Source: Liolophura sinensis
Taxonomy: Eukaryota > Mollusca > Polyplacophora > Chitonida > Chitonidae
Length of the DNA: 60,000 bases
NCBI RefSeq assembly: GCF_032854445.1
Contig: NC_088295.1
Span: forward strand, 17,597,385-17,657,384
Reading direction: 5' to 3'
In this document: positions 51,301-59,924 of the stretch, piece by piece
Layout: each line of letters begins with the position of its first letter
Numbering within the stretch: position 1 is the first letter of the stretch
Position numbers and translations under genes: made by a program
Notes under the pieces: model-generated
What the model saw: only the letters and a program-made list of their open reading frames with translations
Database searches by the model: none
What the model was told of the DNA's origin: nothing

Positions 51301-54300
51301 ACCCCTGTTCCAGAATAATAAAGCTGAATGGTGGCCTTCCCCCTGTCACATACATGCTGTTCAATCAGGTCGCCAGATCTACAGGTAAACCAGACAGACC
51401 CGTGGGTGACCCGGACTTCACAAAGGTCAAGCTACCTGTGTCTGACAATCACTCTGAACAGTTTGGGGTGCCCTCCCTGGCTGATATGGGTAGGTATTTG
51501 AAATGAAATTTTGTGTAAGGAGCAGATGTACTGAACTTAGTTTTCCCCAAAACCTGGCTGTCAGTGTGAGGAACAGCTAAATGACTTTGTATGAGTTCAT
51601 AGTGAATATTCAACGGAATGACATAGATTTGCCTCCCCTTGAACAATGATGTAGTATAGGAATGATGGGTGTCAGTCACAAAAATTTGTACAGTGCCTAG
51701 AGTTTTGTACAAAATGCTTATCAACAGATTTTTGACTTCATGACAACTTGTTTATCTTTTGGGTTGTAACAGGAACAGGAAGTTGTTAAACCGAATGGGC
51801 TACTTTAACGATGTAACATGACCTTTATAGTTTAATGGGTTGTTTGATACAGCATGGCTTTGTCACAGTTTCAGTCATCTTTTAATAGGCTGCTCCTTGT
51901 AACATGACATTGTAGCAGAACATTGTAACCATTTCATGGTGGCATGAATAGCTTTAGGTAACCTGACTGACTTTGTAACAGTTTCTAGTGTAATGTGTAC
52001 CTTCGTATACCTGAGATGTTCTTATGGCAGGAGTGAAGCCCGAGTGCAAAGAGCAGGATGATAGAATTAACAAGTGGATGGGAGGAGAGACCAAGGCATT
52101 AGAGCTGCTTGAGTCCAGACTCAAACTGGAGGCTGAGGTGAGTACTTGTCAGTGAAAAGCAGATAACAGTAATATATAAAATCAGTAAGCATATTTATTA
52201 CCTGTGTTTGTCATAGGCAATGTGTAAATTCTGTGGATTGTTAATTGGAATATAATATCACTCATTATCGCAGTGTTCAAGTCTGTTTCAAACTGCATAC
52301 TTAAAGGCAGAATTTATGCACATAACGTGTCACTAAAGAGGTGACCTTCATAAAACTGTGCAAAATATTTCTTGACATCCTATAGCTCTCTTAGAATGTT
52401 TCTAAATGTTGGTTGCAGTTTAAAAAAATAGGGTACAGTAAACTACAAAATTCATGAAATTGGTGTCTTGTGTGTGGTAGAATCAGTGCTAGGGTAAATG
52501 ATAGGTAGAGTACCACAAAACTGATAAATTTAAGTTTATTAATGTGTCAGTGTCAAGGTCATAGTATATTACTTTTTGTTCAACAGTCCTCATCTGAGAA
52601 TCTGATGTGTACCTCTAAACTTTAATCAGTAAAGTAACTTAAGTTCATTTTTGTTGAATAGAATATTTCTTACAGCTATAAAATTTATAAGCATGTGTAC
52701 AACATACAAAGATACAACATACAAATTTCCTTGGTGTCAGTTTGAAGACATTAGCTCCTGTTGGTCCTGATGTAATTACTCGTTGATCATTACCTGCACA
52801 GTCTGTGTTTGTCTGCAGGCGTTTGAGAAGAACATCTTCCTGCCCAATCAGCATCAGGTGGACCTGATTGGCTCACCCATGAGCTTGAGCGCTTACCTCA
52901 GGTTCGGCTGTGTCTCTGTCAGGAAGTTTTACTGGGGCATTCAGGACACCTATGTTAAGGTACTGTAAGATTGCAACTAAAATTTCATCTGTCTTTACTG
53001 TGTTGAATTTTTGTTTGATGAGACAGCTCAGTGTCATTTTTCACATGAACTATTGTGGCATTGCAAGCCAAACTGCAAGTTATAATAGCCTTATGGAAAT
53101 TGGTAAAAGTATGTCATTAAGTTTGCTGTTCCAGATATCCAGGTATTCAACAATATTCCTTTTTTCTCACTTATTCCTCGTCATTATTTTGAAAGAAAGT
53201 TACAGCTGTTTTTTTTTTTTGTTTTTTTTTTGCAGTTGAAGGGAAAAGATGCCCCGCTGTCAGCAACAGCTCAGTTAATGTGGCGAGAGTACTTTTACAC
53301 CATGTCCCTAAACAACATTAACTATAACAAAGTGGAAAACAATCCCATTTGTCTGAAAATCAACTGGATTAAGGATGACAAAAAACTAGAGAGGTGGTTA
53401 CAGGTATGCAGTTTGGCCAAGATTTTCATAAAGCTTTAAAAGTGAAATGCACACCTTTGCAAAATTTTTGTCTACAAACTTCTCTTAATCCCTCCACTGA
53501 TATGAAAGATACCCTATCGACCATTATTTAAAAACATTTATGATGAATAACAGTATTTGACCCCTTTAAGTGAAGAGTCCTCAAGAAATAAAATCTTTGG
53601 CAGTTTCTGTGAAATTTTCAATTTGTAACAATAAATCAGGTAGATATGACTGAGTAAAGCAGTTATGCTGGAATGAAGTTGTGCATATTTGAAAGTATGA
53701 CGCCAACTGTTCATGCAGGATGTCACACCAAAAAGTTTTGTTTCCACATTATCCTATTTAATACTATGCAGTCTTTCTAACAATTTAGGAATGCAATTCA
53801 AACTACCTTGATCCTTTAGCCCAGCTTTTAAGATGTACGGGCCTTGATACTGGAGTAGCTCTTTAAGGTTTGTGGTAAGCAAAACATAAATTTTTTATGC
53901 TATTCCCTGATTTGTATGTTTGTTGTTCCAGTAGTTTTATTGCATATTTGCAGGGGGAAACAGGTTTTCCATGGATAGATGCCATCATGAAGCAGCTGAG
54001 GGCAGAGGGGTGGGTGCATCAGGCTGCCCGCCATGCTGTAGCCTGTTTTCTGACTCGCGGGGACCTCTGGCTTAGCTGGGAAGATGGACTGAAGGTGGGT
54101 ACTGATAATTGATCGATTGCCACTCCAATAATAACCACACCCACCAAGCATGTTCCCATTTATACACCTGCAGGCTATTTTGTCTGGTAAACTGGAGGTG
54201 TCAACAAATATGAAGTATTCTAATATCAAGTATTTTGACTGGTTGTTGCAGTTGGTGATGTTTTAATTGACAGCAATGATTGGTCAGTTCGACAGTAAGT

Positions 54301-57300
54301 CATCATGCAGAAATCAGCAACATGTCTTCAGCAATGAAATCATAATACTATGTTATGTAAAAGATACATTGTAATTTTAACACATTAGCATATGTAAAAT
54401 GCCATTTTGATTCTTTGCTTTTAGAGTTCACTTATTATTCATTAGTCTCAACTGATTTTGTTGTCTTCAGGTTAAGATGTCAATGTGCTAAATGTACTAA
54501 ATGCTTTATTTTGTTTGACTTGAAGGTATTTTATAAATATTTGCTGGATGCTGATTGGTCAGTGTGTGCTGGGAACTGGATGTGGGTTGCAAGCTCTGCG
54601 TTTGAGGATGTCCTCCAGTGTCCAAAGTGTTTCTGTCCAGTACGCTATGGTATCCGCATGGACCCTAAAGGAGCATATATCAGGTACTCCAGCCACTGCC
54701 CTGAGCTTGAGATGTGACCTTACCGTGTACTCAATATCTGTGGGCATGTGGAGGAATAGGCTGGTCACTCAAATTTGCCATGAAATTCGAATAAAGGCAC
54801 TGATGTGGTGTCCCCCATTTTTTCGTACTGGTGTAATAATACTCGCGGGGAAAAAACAAAATTGTCACAGGTATGCCTCTACATGTCACTTTAAACCAGA
54901 TTTCAGTGTAGGTCACGATTTTTTATCAATATAAATTCCTGAAATAATAAATAAAAAGTAACAGTACCTGGATAAACAAAAAGACTTCAAGGGGCACACG
55001 TGATTTGCCTACCGGCTTCACCTTGCGCTTGGTGGGTGCTAATCATACACTCCAAATACAATCCTGCTGTCATCCCCTTGTTTCTTCATTTTCTTTTTCT
55101 AAAACATTGAGTCCAGCTGATGAAATTCAGCAGTTGCACACATGTTTAGGCACTCAGGCTGGAGAGGCCACATTCTGTGCATAATTACATGTATGTATTT
55201 TCCTCGTATCTGGCACTCTCTCTATTGGGATATACTTCGTAGTATATCCACGAAAATACTCAATGGTTGAGAGTTATCAGATCAAAACTGTTAATCTCCT
55301 CAAAACTGATATTTTTTCAACTGGCTGTGATAGACTTGCCTTCATGAGCGGAGGAAATTTTGTTGATTTATTTATTTATTTACTATAAATGCCTTTTTAT
55401 TCGCGGGCATAAACTTTTGCAGAGTTGGTAAGAAGACACATTGCGGGAATCAACTTTCACGGATCGTAACAGAATTTTTAAACAACTGATAAACAAAAAT
55501 CAAACTTTAAGTAATAAAACAACTCAAGCATTTAAATAACAATGTTACCATTTAAACTTGTGTGTACCTGTAAGATGTGACAAAAATTCTATACAATACA
55601 GTAACTTGATCAGACAAAGGAAGTTAATCCTTCTAAGCTTTTAATCTTTTGAAGACGGTTAATCTTTACTAGATGAAGCCCTTACCTGCCGTGTAAGCAA
55701 ATATTCATGTCACTCACTCCGGGAGACCACGAAGAATTAAATGTGATATAAATAAATCCCACTGTTTAATTCTAATGCATCAGCAGTATTAGTGAAACTT
55801 TGAGTGAACTGTGACAGATTTTAGTAAATTTCTCAGAAATCACCATTATGAAAAGGAAGTTTGAAGCCTGGAAACCACCGAGCGATGTATCAGGCGTGTC
55901 AGAAAGGTGATTGGACTGGAGGGCAAGTACAGTTGATAAAAAAACGGCCTCTCTCATCGTATTTATATCGTATCACGTGCACACGCCAAGTACAAATTAT
56001 CAATTTGTATGTCTCCAGCTGCAGCAAGAAATCAACAGCAACAACAACGTCACATTGTGGCGATACTTAGACGGAGCTAAGCCTGCTTAAAAGAAAGCAA
56101 GATTAACCCTCTATCAGTTAAGCTGGATTTGTGAAAGCCGGAATACATTCTAATTAGGTATTTCTAATTAACGTGTTTGAAAAAGTATTAGAACTGTAGT
56201 GATTGTTAACAAATTTTTAACTCTAACGCATGCTACAGCAATAAATTACTTACATGGGTTTTATATTCGATGGCACTTACTTTCGCAGAAATGTATTTGC
56301 TGTGAAATCCACGAATATTAGTACCACACGAATAAAAAGGCATTTACAGTATTTGATTGGTGTTTTACTCCGTACTCAAGATTATTTCACTTATACGACA
56401 GCGGCCAGCATTATCGTGGGAGGAAACCGGGCAGAGGCCGGGGGGAAACCCACAATCATATGCAGGTTGATGGCAGACCTTCCCACTTACGGCCGGAGAG
56501 ATAATTTTGTTGAAAAACTGGATCAATTTGTTCTGCAGTTAGGTAAATAAAATTGGAAATATTTGTATATAGGAGTAACTTTTGCTCCATAGGTCTGGGA
56601 GCCTTCTGCCTCGCAGATGACAGATTCATGGATGAAGCAGTCCTGCTTGTCATCCTAATTCATTCAACATCTAATAATGGCGTATGGTGAATCATTTCAC
56701 ACATGATAATGTGCCATTATTTCAAGACGTTATTGTCAGAGATGCAGGAATTTTTGTTTTATAATTGATATGTTTTTAATACTGTCATTCAACAAGTACC
56801 TGAAATTCATGTGTACTTGAAGACATTTTGTATCACAAATTGTGGTCAGTCACGTTCAAACTTATTCCAACCATCAGAAATTATCTGCTGTTGTCTGGAT
56901 TTGTTCTCACGTTTTTATCTCCTGTGGATGACAAAGGAACATCGTCTACTAGCTGTTGAAGAGATAATGAGTTTGTTATTTAATAAATGTACTTCAGTCT
57001 GCTATTACAGATGTACATATGGGCCCGCCATCTTGATACCACTACATACATGTAGTATGTTACTTAGATCGGCTATTGATTACATAGGCTGTAATTGTAA
57101 TTAAGATGTTACTATTCTACCCTGAAAGACATCTAGTTAAAATGTCTGCTTCTAGGGCTAGGTTCCCATTAATTGCACTGTTACCTGTGTACATGTACAT
57201 GTGTACAAGACACCACCTGTGACTTTGATCCATTCTTAAAGGCAGACAACAATCAATCAAATAAATAAATAAAAATTTAATACCTGCCGTGAAGGTGTCA

Positions 57301-58561
57301 CTGTCTTTGACCTTGTGTGCAGATGTCACTTACCTGTCCTCAGAAAGCTGTCACTGTTTGCCTGTATACATTTGCCTATATAACAGTTTATCTGTGCTTT
57401 AATCCGCTCTTGATACTTACCTGTCCTGAAGGTAACACTGTTTACCTGTATACATGTACATAACAGAATTCCAGCAACTTTGATCCACTCTTGATTGCAG
57501 ACGTTACTTATCTGTCCATTAGAAAGTTGTCACTGTTTACCTGGATACATATACATAACAGACTATCTGTACTTTAATCTGCTCTTGATTGCAGTCGATA
57601 CTTACCTGTCCTGAAGGTAACACTGTTTACCTGTATACATGTACATAACAGGATTCCAGCAACTTTGATCCACTCTTGATTGCAGACGATACTTACCTGT
57701 CCTGAAGGTAACACTGTTTACCTGTATACATGTGCATAACAGGATTCCAGCAACTTTGATCCACTCTTGATTGCAGACGATACTTACCTGTCCTGAAGGT
57801 AACACTGTTTACCTGTATACATGTACATAACAGGATTCCAGCAACTTTGATCCACTCTTGATTGCAGACGATACTTACCTGTCCTGAAGGTAACACTGTT
57901 TACCTGTATACATGTGCATAACAGGATTCCAGCAACTTTGATCCACTCTTGATTGCAGACGATACTTACCTGTCCTGAAGGTAACACTGTTTACCTGTAT
58001 ACATGTACATAACAGAATTCCAGCAAGTTTGATCCACTCTTGATTGCAGACGATACTTACCTGTCCTGAAGGTAACACTGTTTACCTGTATACATGTACA
58101 TAACAGGATTCCAGCAACTTTGATCCACTCTTGATTGCAGACGATACTTACCTGTCCTGAAGGTAACACTGTTTACCTGTATACATGTGCATAACAGAAT
58201 TCCAGCAACTTTGATCCACTCTTGATTGCAGACGTTACTTATCTGTCCATTAGAAAGTTGTCACTGTTTACCTGGATACATGTACATAGCAGACTGCCTC
58301 CAACTTTGATCTGCTCTTGATTGCAGAAGATACTTGCCTGTTCTGAAGGAGATGCCTTTACGTTACCTCTTCCAGCCGTGGAAGGCTCCTCTAGAGGTGC
58401 AGGAAGCGGCGGGCTGCATTGTGGGCAAGGACTACCCGTCTCCCATGGTGGATCACATGCTGGCAGCGAAGGTGAACAGGAAGAAAATGATGGACATTAA
58501 GGAGATAATGAAGACTGATACAGGTGAGATCATGCATATTTGTAAGCCCAGGCTTGTTTAA
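48205..58561 (+). CDS. cry1: Type-I (Drosophila-like, light-sensing) cryptochrome
   Basis: Ten coding exons join in frame: 48205-48367, 49421-49560, 49659-49801, 51314-51489, 52031-52137, 52819-52959, 53236-53403, 53954-54094, 54526-54683 and 58327-58523 (or to the stop at 58561). The product is 511 or 523 residues; Drosophila CRY has 542. The N-terminal photolyase-related domain starts at [20 protein letters not shown]. The FAD-binding domain holds [38 protein letters not shown] and [11 protein letters not shown]. The Cys in VCAGNW matches flavin-facing Cys416 of Drosophila CRY; (6-4) photolyases and vertebrate CRYs have Asn there. All four Trp of the electron-transfer chain are present. Known role of the type: blue-light flavoprotein that resets the circadian clock by promoting TIM degradation. 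Role here is inferred. Confidence 0.94.
48368..49420 (+). other. cry1 intron 1
   Basis: AT-rich. Nothing but short A and T runs seen. Confidence 0.85.
49421..49560 (+). CDS. cry1: cry1 exon 2
   Basis: Acceptor CTTGTTTTTAG, donor AAG|GTGAGT, phase 1 to 0. Encodes [20 protein letters not shown] and [20 protein letters not shown], the R.FL.ESL.DLD...LYV..G.P signature of the photolyase-related domain. Confidence 0.95.
49659..49801 (+). CDS. cry1: cry1 exon 3
   Basis: Acceptor ATGTTACAG, donor GT|GTAAGA, phase 0 to 2. Encodes [20 protein letters not shown] and SHTLWNPH, matching the E.D.EP.W..RD...H.LW.P segment of CRY/photolyases. Confidence 0.95.
49802..51313 (+). other. cry1 intron 3
   Basis: Non-coding. 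A tract at about 50345-50560 (GGTCCATGAAACTCCTTGAA, then GGAAACTCCTTGAAAATTCT) looks like a common interspersed repeat and accounts for the open frame at 50302-50634. Confidence 0.7.
51314..51489 (+). CDS. cry1: cry1 exon 4
   Basis: Acceptor CCCTGTTCCAG, donor G|GTAGGT, phase 2 to 1. Encodes [20 protein letters not shown] and [13 protein letters not shown], the NGG.PP.TY..F segment and the linker toward the FAD-binding domain. Confidence 0.93.
51490..52030 (+). other. cry1 intron 4
   Basis: Non-coding. Loosely repeated TTTGTAACAG / TTTGTCACAGTTTCAGT / TTTGTAACAGTTTCTAGT phrases about every 60-100 bases suggest a decayed tandem repeat. Confidence 0.6.
52031..52137 (+). CDS. cry1: cry1 exon 5
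   Basis: Acceptor CTTATGGCAG, donor GAG|GTGAGT, phase 1 to 0. Encodes [20 protein letters not shown] and [14 protein letters not shown], the W.GGE..AL..L..RL..E helix at the start of the FAD domain. Confidence 0.93.
52138..52818 (+). other. cry1 intron 5
   Basis: Non-coding. Contains the second copy (52375-52470) of the repeat also seen at 190-380. Confidence 0.65.
52819..52959 (+). CDS. cry1: cry1 exon 6
   Basis: Acceptor TGTCTGCAG, donor AAG|GTACTG, phase 0 to 0. Encodes [13 protein letters not shown] and [20 protein letters not shown], matching the P...S.YLRFGC.S.R.F FAD-binding signature. Confidence 0.96.
53236..53403 (+). CDS. cry1: cry1 exon 7
   Basis: Acceptor is two long T runs before GCAG; donor CAG|GTATGC; phase 0 to 0. 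Encodes [29 protein letters not shown] and LERWLQ. The Trp in KINW corresponds to the outer Trp342 of the Drosophila chain, with a one-residue shorter spacing to the next motif. Confidence 0.96.
53404..53953 (+). other. cry1 intron 7
   Basis: AT-rich, non-coding. Nothing recognised. Confidence 0.8.
53954..54094 (+). CDS. cry1: cry1 exon 8
   Basis: Acceptor CATATTTGCAG, donor AAG|GTGGGT, phase 0 to 0. Encodes [20 protein letters not shown], then [20 protein letters not shown], then SWEDGLK. Two Trp (DLW and LSW) match Trp394 and Trp397 of Drosophila CRY. The HHLARH motif of (6-4) photolyases appears as HQAARH. Confidence 0.97.
54095..54525 (+). other. cry1 intron 8
   Basis: AT-rich, non-coding. 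Nothing recognised. Confidence 0.8.
54526..54683 (+). CDS. cry1: cry1 exon 9
   Basis: Acceptor TTTGACTTGAAG, donor AG|GTACTC, phase 0 to 2. Encodes [40 protein letters not shown] and MDPKGAYI. Contains the flavin-proximal Cys (VCAG) and the inner chain Trp (NWMW). Confidence 0.95.
55383..56349. mobile_element. TA-flanked inverted-repeat DNA element (~967 bp)
   Basis: Left end CTATAAATGCCTTTTTATTCG is inverted at the right as CGAATAAAAAGGCATTTACAG. Both ends are flanked by TA. Weaker inverted similarity extends about 90 bases inward (bacteria-unlike CGCGAAT/TTCGCAG-type blocks). No transposase frame is visible, so it is probably non-autonomous, of a TA-targeting superfamily such as Tc1/mariner (inference from the TA only). 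Confidence 0.7.
56350..56502 (-). mobile_element. 5'-truncated SINE, split from its tail by the DNA element
   Basis: On the minus strand it matches the 21380 SINE from CTCTCCGGCCGTAAGTGGGA through ATAATGCTGGCCGCTGTCGT to AAAACACCAATCAAATA. Its (AATA)n tail continues at 55367-55382, on the other side of the 967-bp element. Target duplications AATTTTGTTGA at 55356-55366 and 56503-56513 bracket the whole composite. Confidence 0.88.
57170..58326 (+). repeat. Tandem array of ~91-bp units containing a 3' splice site
   Basis: CTTGATTGCAG recurs with its final G at 57500, 57594, 57685, 57776, 57867, 57958, 58049, 58140, 58231 and, as the real acceptor, 58326. Spacing is 94, then 91 seven times, then 95. 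In seven central units the acceptor is followed by near-identical (A/T)CGATACTTACCTGTCCTG then AAG|GTAACAC. This matches the first 23 nt of exon 10 (AAGATACTTGCCTGTTCTGA AGG) at 20 positions or so. The two flanking units (57500, 58231) share another variant (ACGTTACTTATCTGTCCATT). A unit at about 57404 lost the acceptor by a 10-base deletion, and decayed units reach back to about 57170. Confidence 0.96.
58327..58523 (+). CDS. cry1: cry1 exon 10 (last recognised coding exon)
   Basis: Starts after CTCTTGATTGCAG and completes the Arg codon from exon 9 to read [20 protein letters not shown], then [20 protein letters not shown]. This is the family's C-terminal FAD-domain helices. A GTGAGA donor follows at 58524 in phase 1. 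If it is not used, the frame continues 12 codons to TAA at 58559-58561. The acceptor is preceded by an array of near-copies of itself. Confidence 0.93.
58524..58561 (+). CDS. cry1: Alternative cry1 C-terminal tail (read-through to stop)
   Basis: If the GTGAGA donor is skipped, exon 10 continues [12 protein letters not shown] and stops at 58561, a short tail like that of light-sensing insect CRYs (about 20 residues). Otherwise the tail is in an exon I did not find. A candidate AATAAA lies at 58944. Confidence 0.4.
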
Positions 58562-58943
58562 CACACCTGCGTCCTTGGCCAACAATATCACATGATTCTA
58601 TCTTGTCCTCTCAATTTGGTAGGTGTAATGGTGTCAAAACTACCCTGTTTCACCTGAAGCTGAGCATTTTTCAAGTCACACATTTTGCTTGACTTCAGTT
58701 TTAATTCATCCTTCTTGTAGGACCATTTAGAGTTTTTTGTGAAATTTAATGTCTTATCAGAAAAGGTTAAAGTTGGAGAAAACATAAAAGCTACATAAAA
58801 TTCAGCTGAAAGATTGCGAAAAGTTAGTTGAAAATGTGGTCTTAAATATTTTTTTTGATTTTTGTTAAAGAGATAAAAGCATGTGAAAATAGTTTTTGTA
58901 TGGTGGCTATTTGAGAATATATAGTATTTGTGTGATAATGTTT

Positions 58944-58949
58944 AATAAA
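58944..58949 (+). terminator. Candidate poly(A) signal AATAAA
   Basis: AATAAA about 380 bases after the possible cry1 stop at 58561. It would serve if exon 10 is terminal. AT-rich context makes chance occurrence likely. Confidence 0.3.
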
Positions 58950-59088
58950 TAAATTGGAACTAGAATTTTGTCTTTTCAACTTTCAAATGTGTTTAACCTG
59001 GAATTTGGTAATATTTATATTTTTATACTGTATATTTATAAATATTATCATAATTTCTCTTAAATGCATATGTTTGGGGAGTCAGTGC

Positions 59089-59356
59089 TTGGGGTTTAAC
59101 GTTGTACTCAACAATTTTTCAGTCATATGACGACGAAGGAATCTTTAAGATGCATGTACGTGTAACTTGCCTCCTTGTAGCAGGACAGATTTCCACCGCT
59201 CTTTTATTTAGTGCTGCTTCACTGAGACGATTTACCGAAGGCAAGTAAGCCGCCTCGCCCGAGCCATTATACTGATACGGGTCAACCAGTCGTTGCACTA
59301 TCCCCTTCATGCTGAACGCCAAGCGAGGAAGTTACAACTTCCTCTTTTAAAATCTT
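59089..59356 (+). mobile_element. Mollusc-type interspersed repeat (~270 bp)
   Basis: GGGGTTTAACGTTGTACTCA, TCAGTCATATGACGACGAAG, ACGATTTACCGAAGGCAAGT, CCATTATACTGATACGGGTC, TATCCCCTTCATGCTGAACG and GCCAAGCGAGGAAGTTACAA. I recall this sequence as a high-copy repeat in mollusc genomes (memory, not searched). No pol III boxes or coding frame; class unknown. Confidence 0.7.
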
Positions 59357-59459
59357 AAGACATTCATCACATCCTTATTTAGAACATTATTGTGCTGTGA
59401 CGATAAATATCAAAAGGCGGCCTTAAATACCCATCATACAAAAATATTTTTTACAAATA

Positions 59460-59714
59460 CAATTTTCTCCTGAAAGAAATCAAAAAAAAATATTAAAGCA
59501 TTGGTGTCCAGATTTATCTACTGGCCCTAATTATGCAGATTATTACCTGTTTAAACAGTATGTTATTGGGAGGGCTTCTGAGAAACATAATAATAACTAT
59601 GAAACCACCAGAAACAATAGATTTGCTGCCCTAGCTGATCTCCAACCAGCCACTCGGTACTACTCAAAGGGGGATGTCGTAGATGGCCAACCCAAGCCTA
59701 GCTGGCCTAAATAA
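59460..59714 (+). pseudogene. Unrecognised coding-like remnant
   Basis: An open frame without an ATG runs to TAA at 59712. It reads protein-like: DLSTGPNYADYYLFKQYVIG, then ETTRNNRFAALADLQPATRY and GDVVDGQPKPSWPK. Composition is balanced, unlike the AT-rich surroundings. It could be a mobile-element ORF fragment or an exon of an unknown gene; no family recognised. Confidence 0.35.
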
Positions 59715-59750
59715 CTTGGACATTCCTATCAAAATGATCTCATTTTCAAG

Positions 59751-59924
59751 ATGGATTCCAGCTACTCAAAAGCAAATATACTGCTGTATCAATTTGAATC
59801 CATAGTGGACGACGTTGAAATTCCAATTTATGACACTGGCATCTCTGGCCAGACTTCAGATTCCAAGTTTTCAGACCTGTGGTACCCTGTGCATTTTCTG
59901 TTTCATTTTGTGTGTTTATTTTAA
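59751..59924 (+). other. Small open frame, 57 codons, unrecognised
   Basis: ATG at 59751 to TAA at 59922. Begins MDSSYSKANILLYQFESIVD, then DDVEIPIYDTGISG. It lies 36 bases after the stop of the previous coding-like remnant and may belong to the same element. Could also be chance. Confidence 0.2.

Larger units (their letters stand above)
54684..58326 (+). other. cry1 intron 9 (3.6 kb)
   Basis: The largest cry1 intron. Contains one CACGTG near 54998, a SINE split by a DNA element (55356-56513), unremarkable sequence to about 57100, and the tandem acceptor array (about 57170-58326) directly before exon 10. Confidence 0.85.

Noticed and set aside
54415-54525. Extension of cry1 exon 9 to the left (open frame continues upstream)
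   Set aside because: Exon 8 ends in phase 0 and the family sequence resumes exactly at VFYKYLL after GAAG at 54525, so the upstream part is intron.
57602-58169. Five overlapping 67-codon antisense frames of nearly the same protein
   Set aside because: They are produced by the 91-bp array (not a multiple of three) and overlap each other; they carry no independent sign of coding.
57404-58326. CRISPR-like regular spacing
   Set aside because: The whole 91-bp unit repeats; there are no unique spacers, and the DNA is animal with introns.
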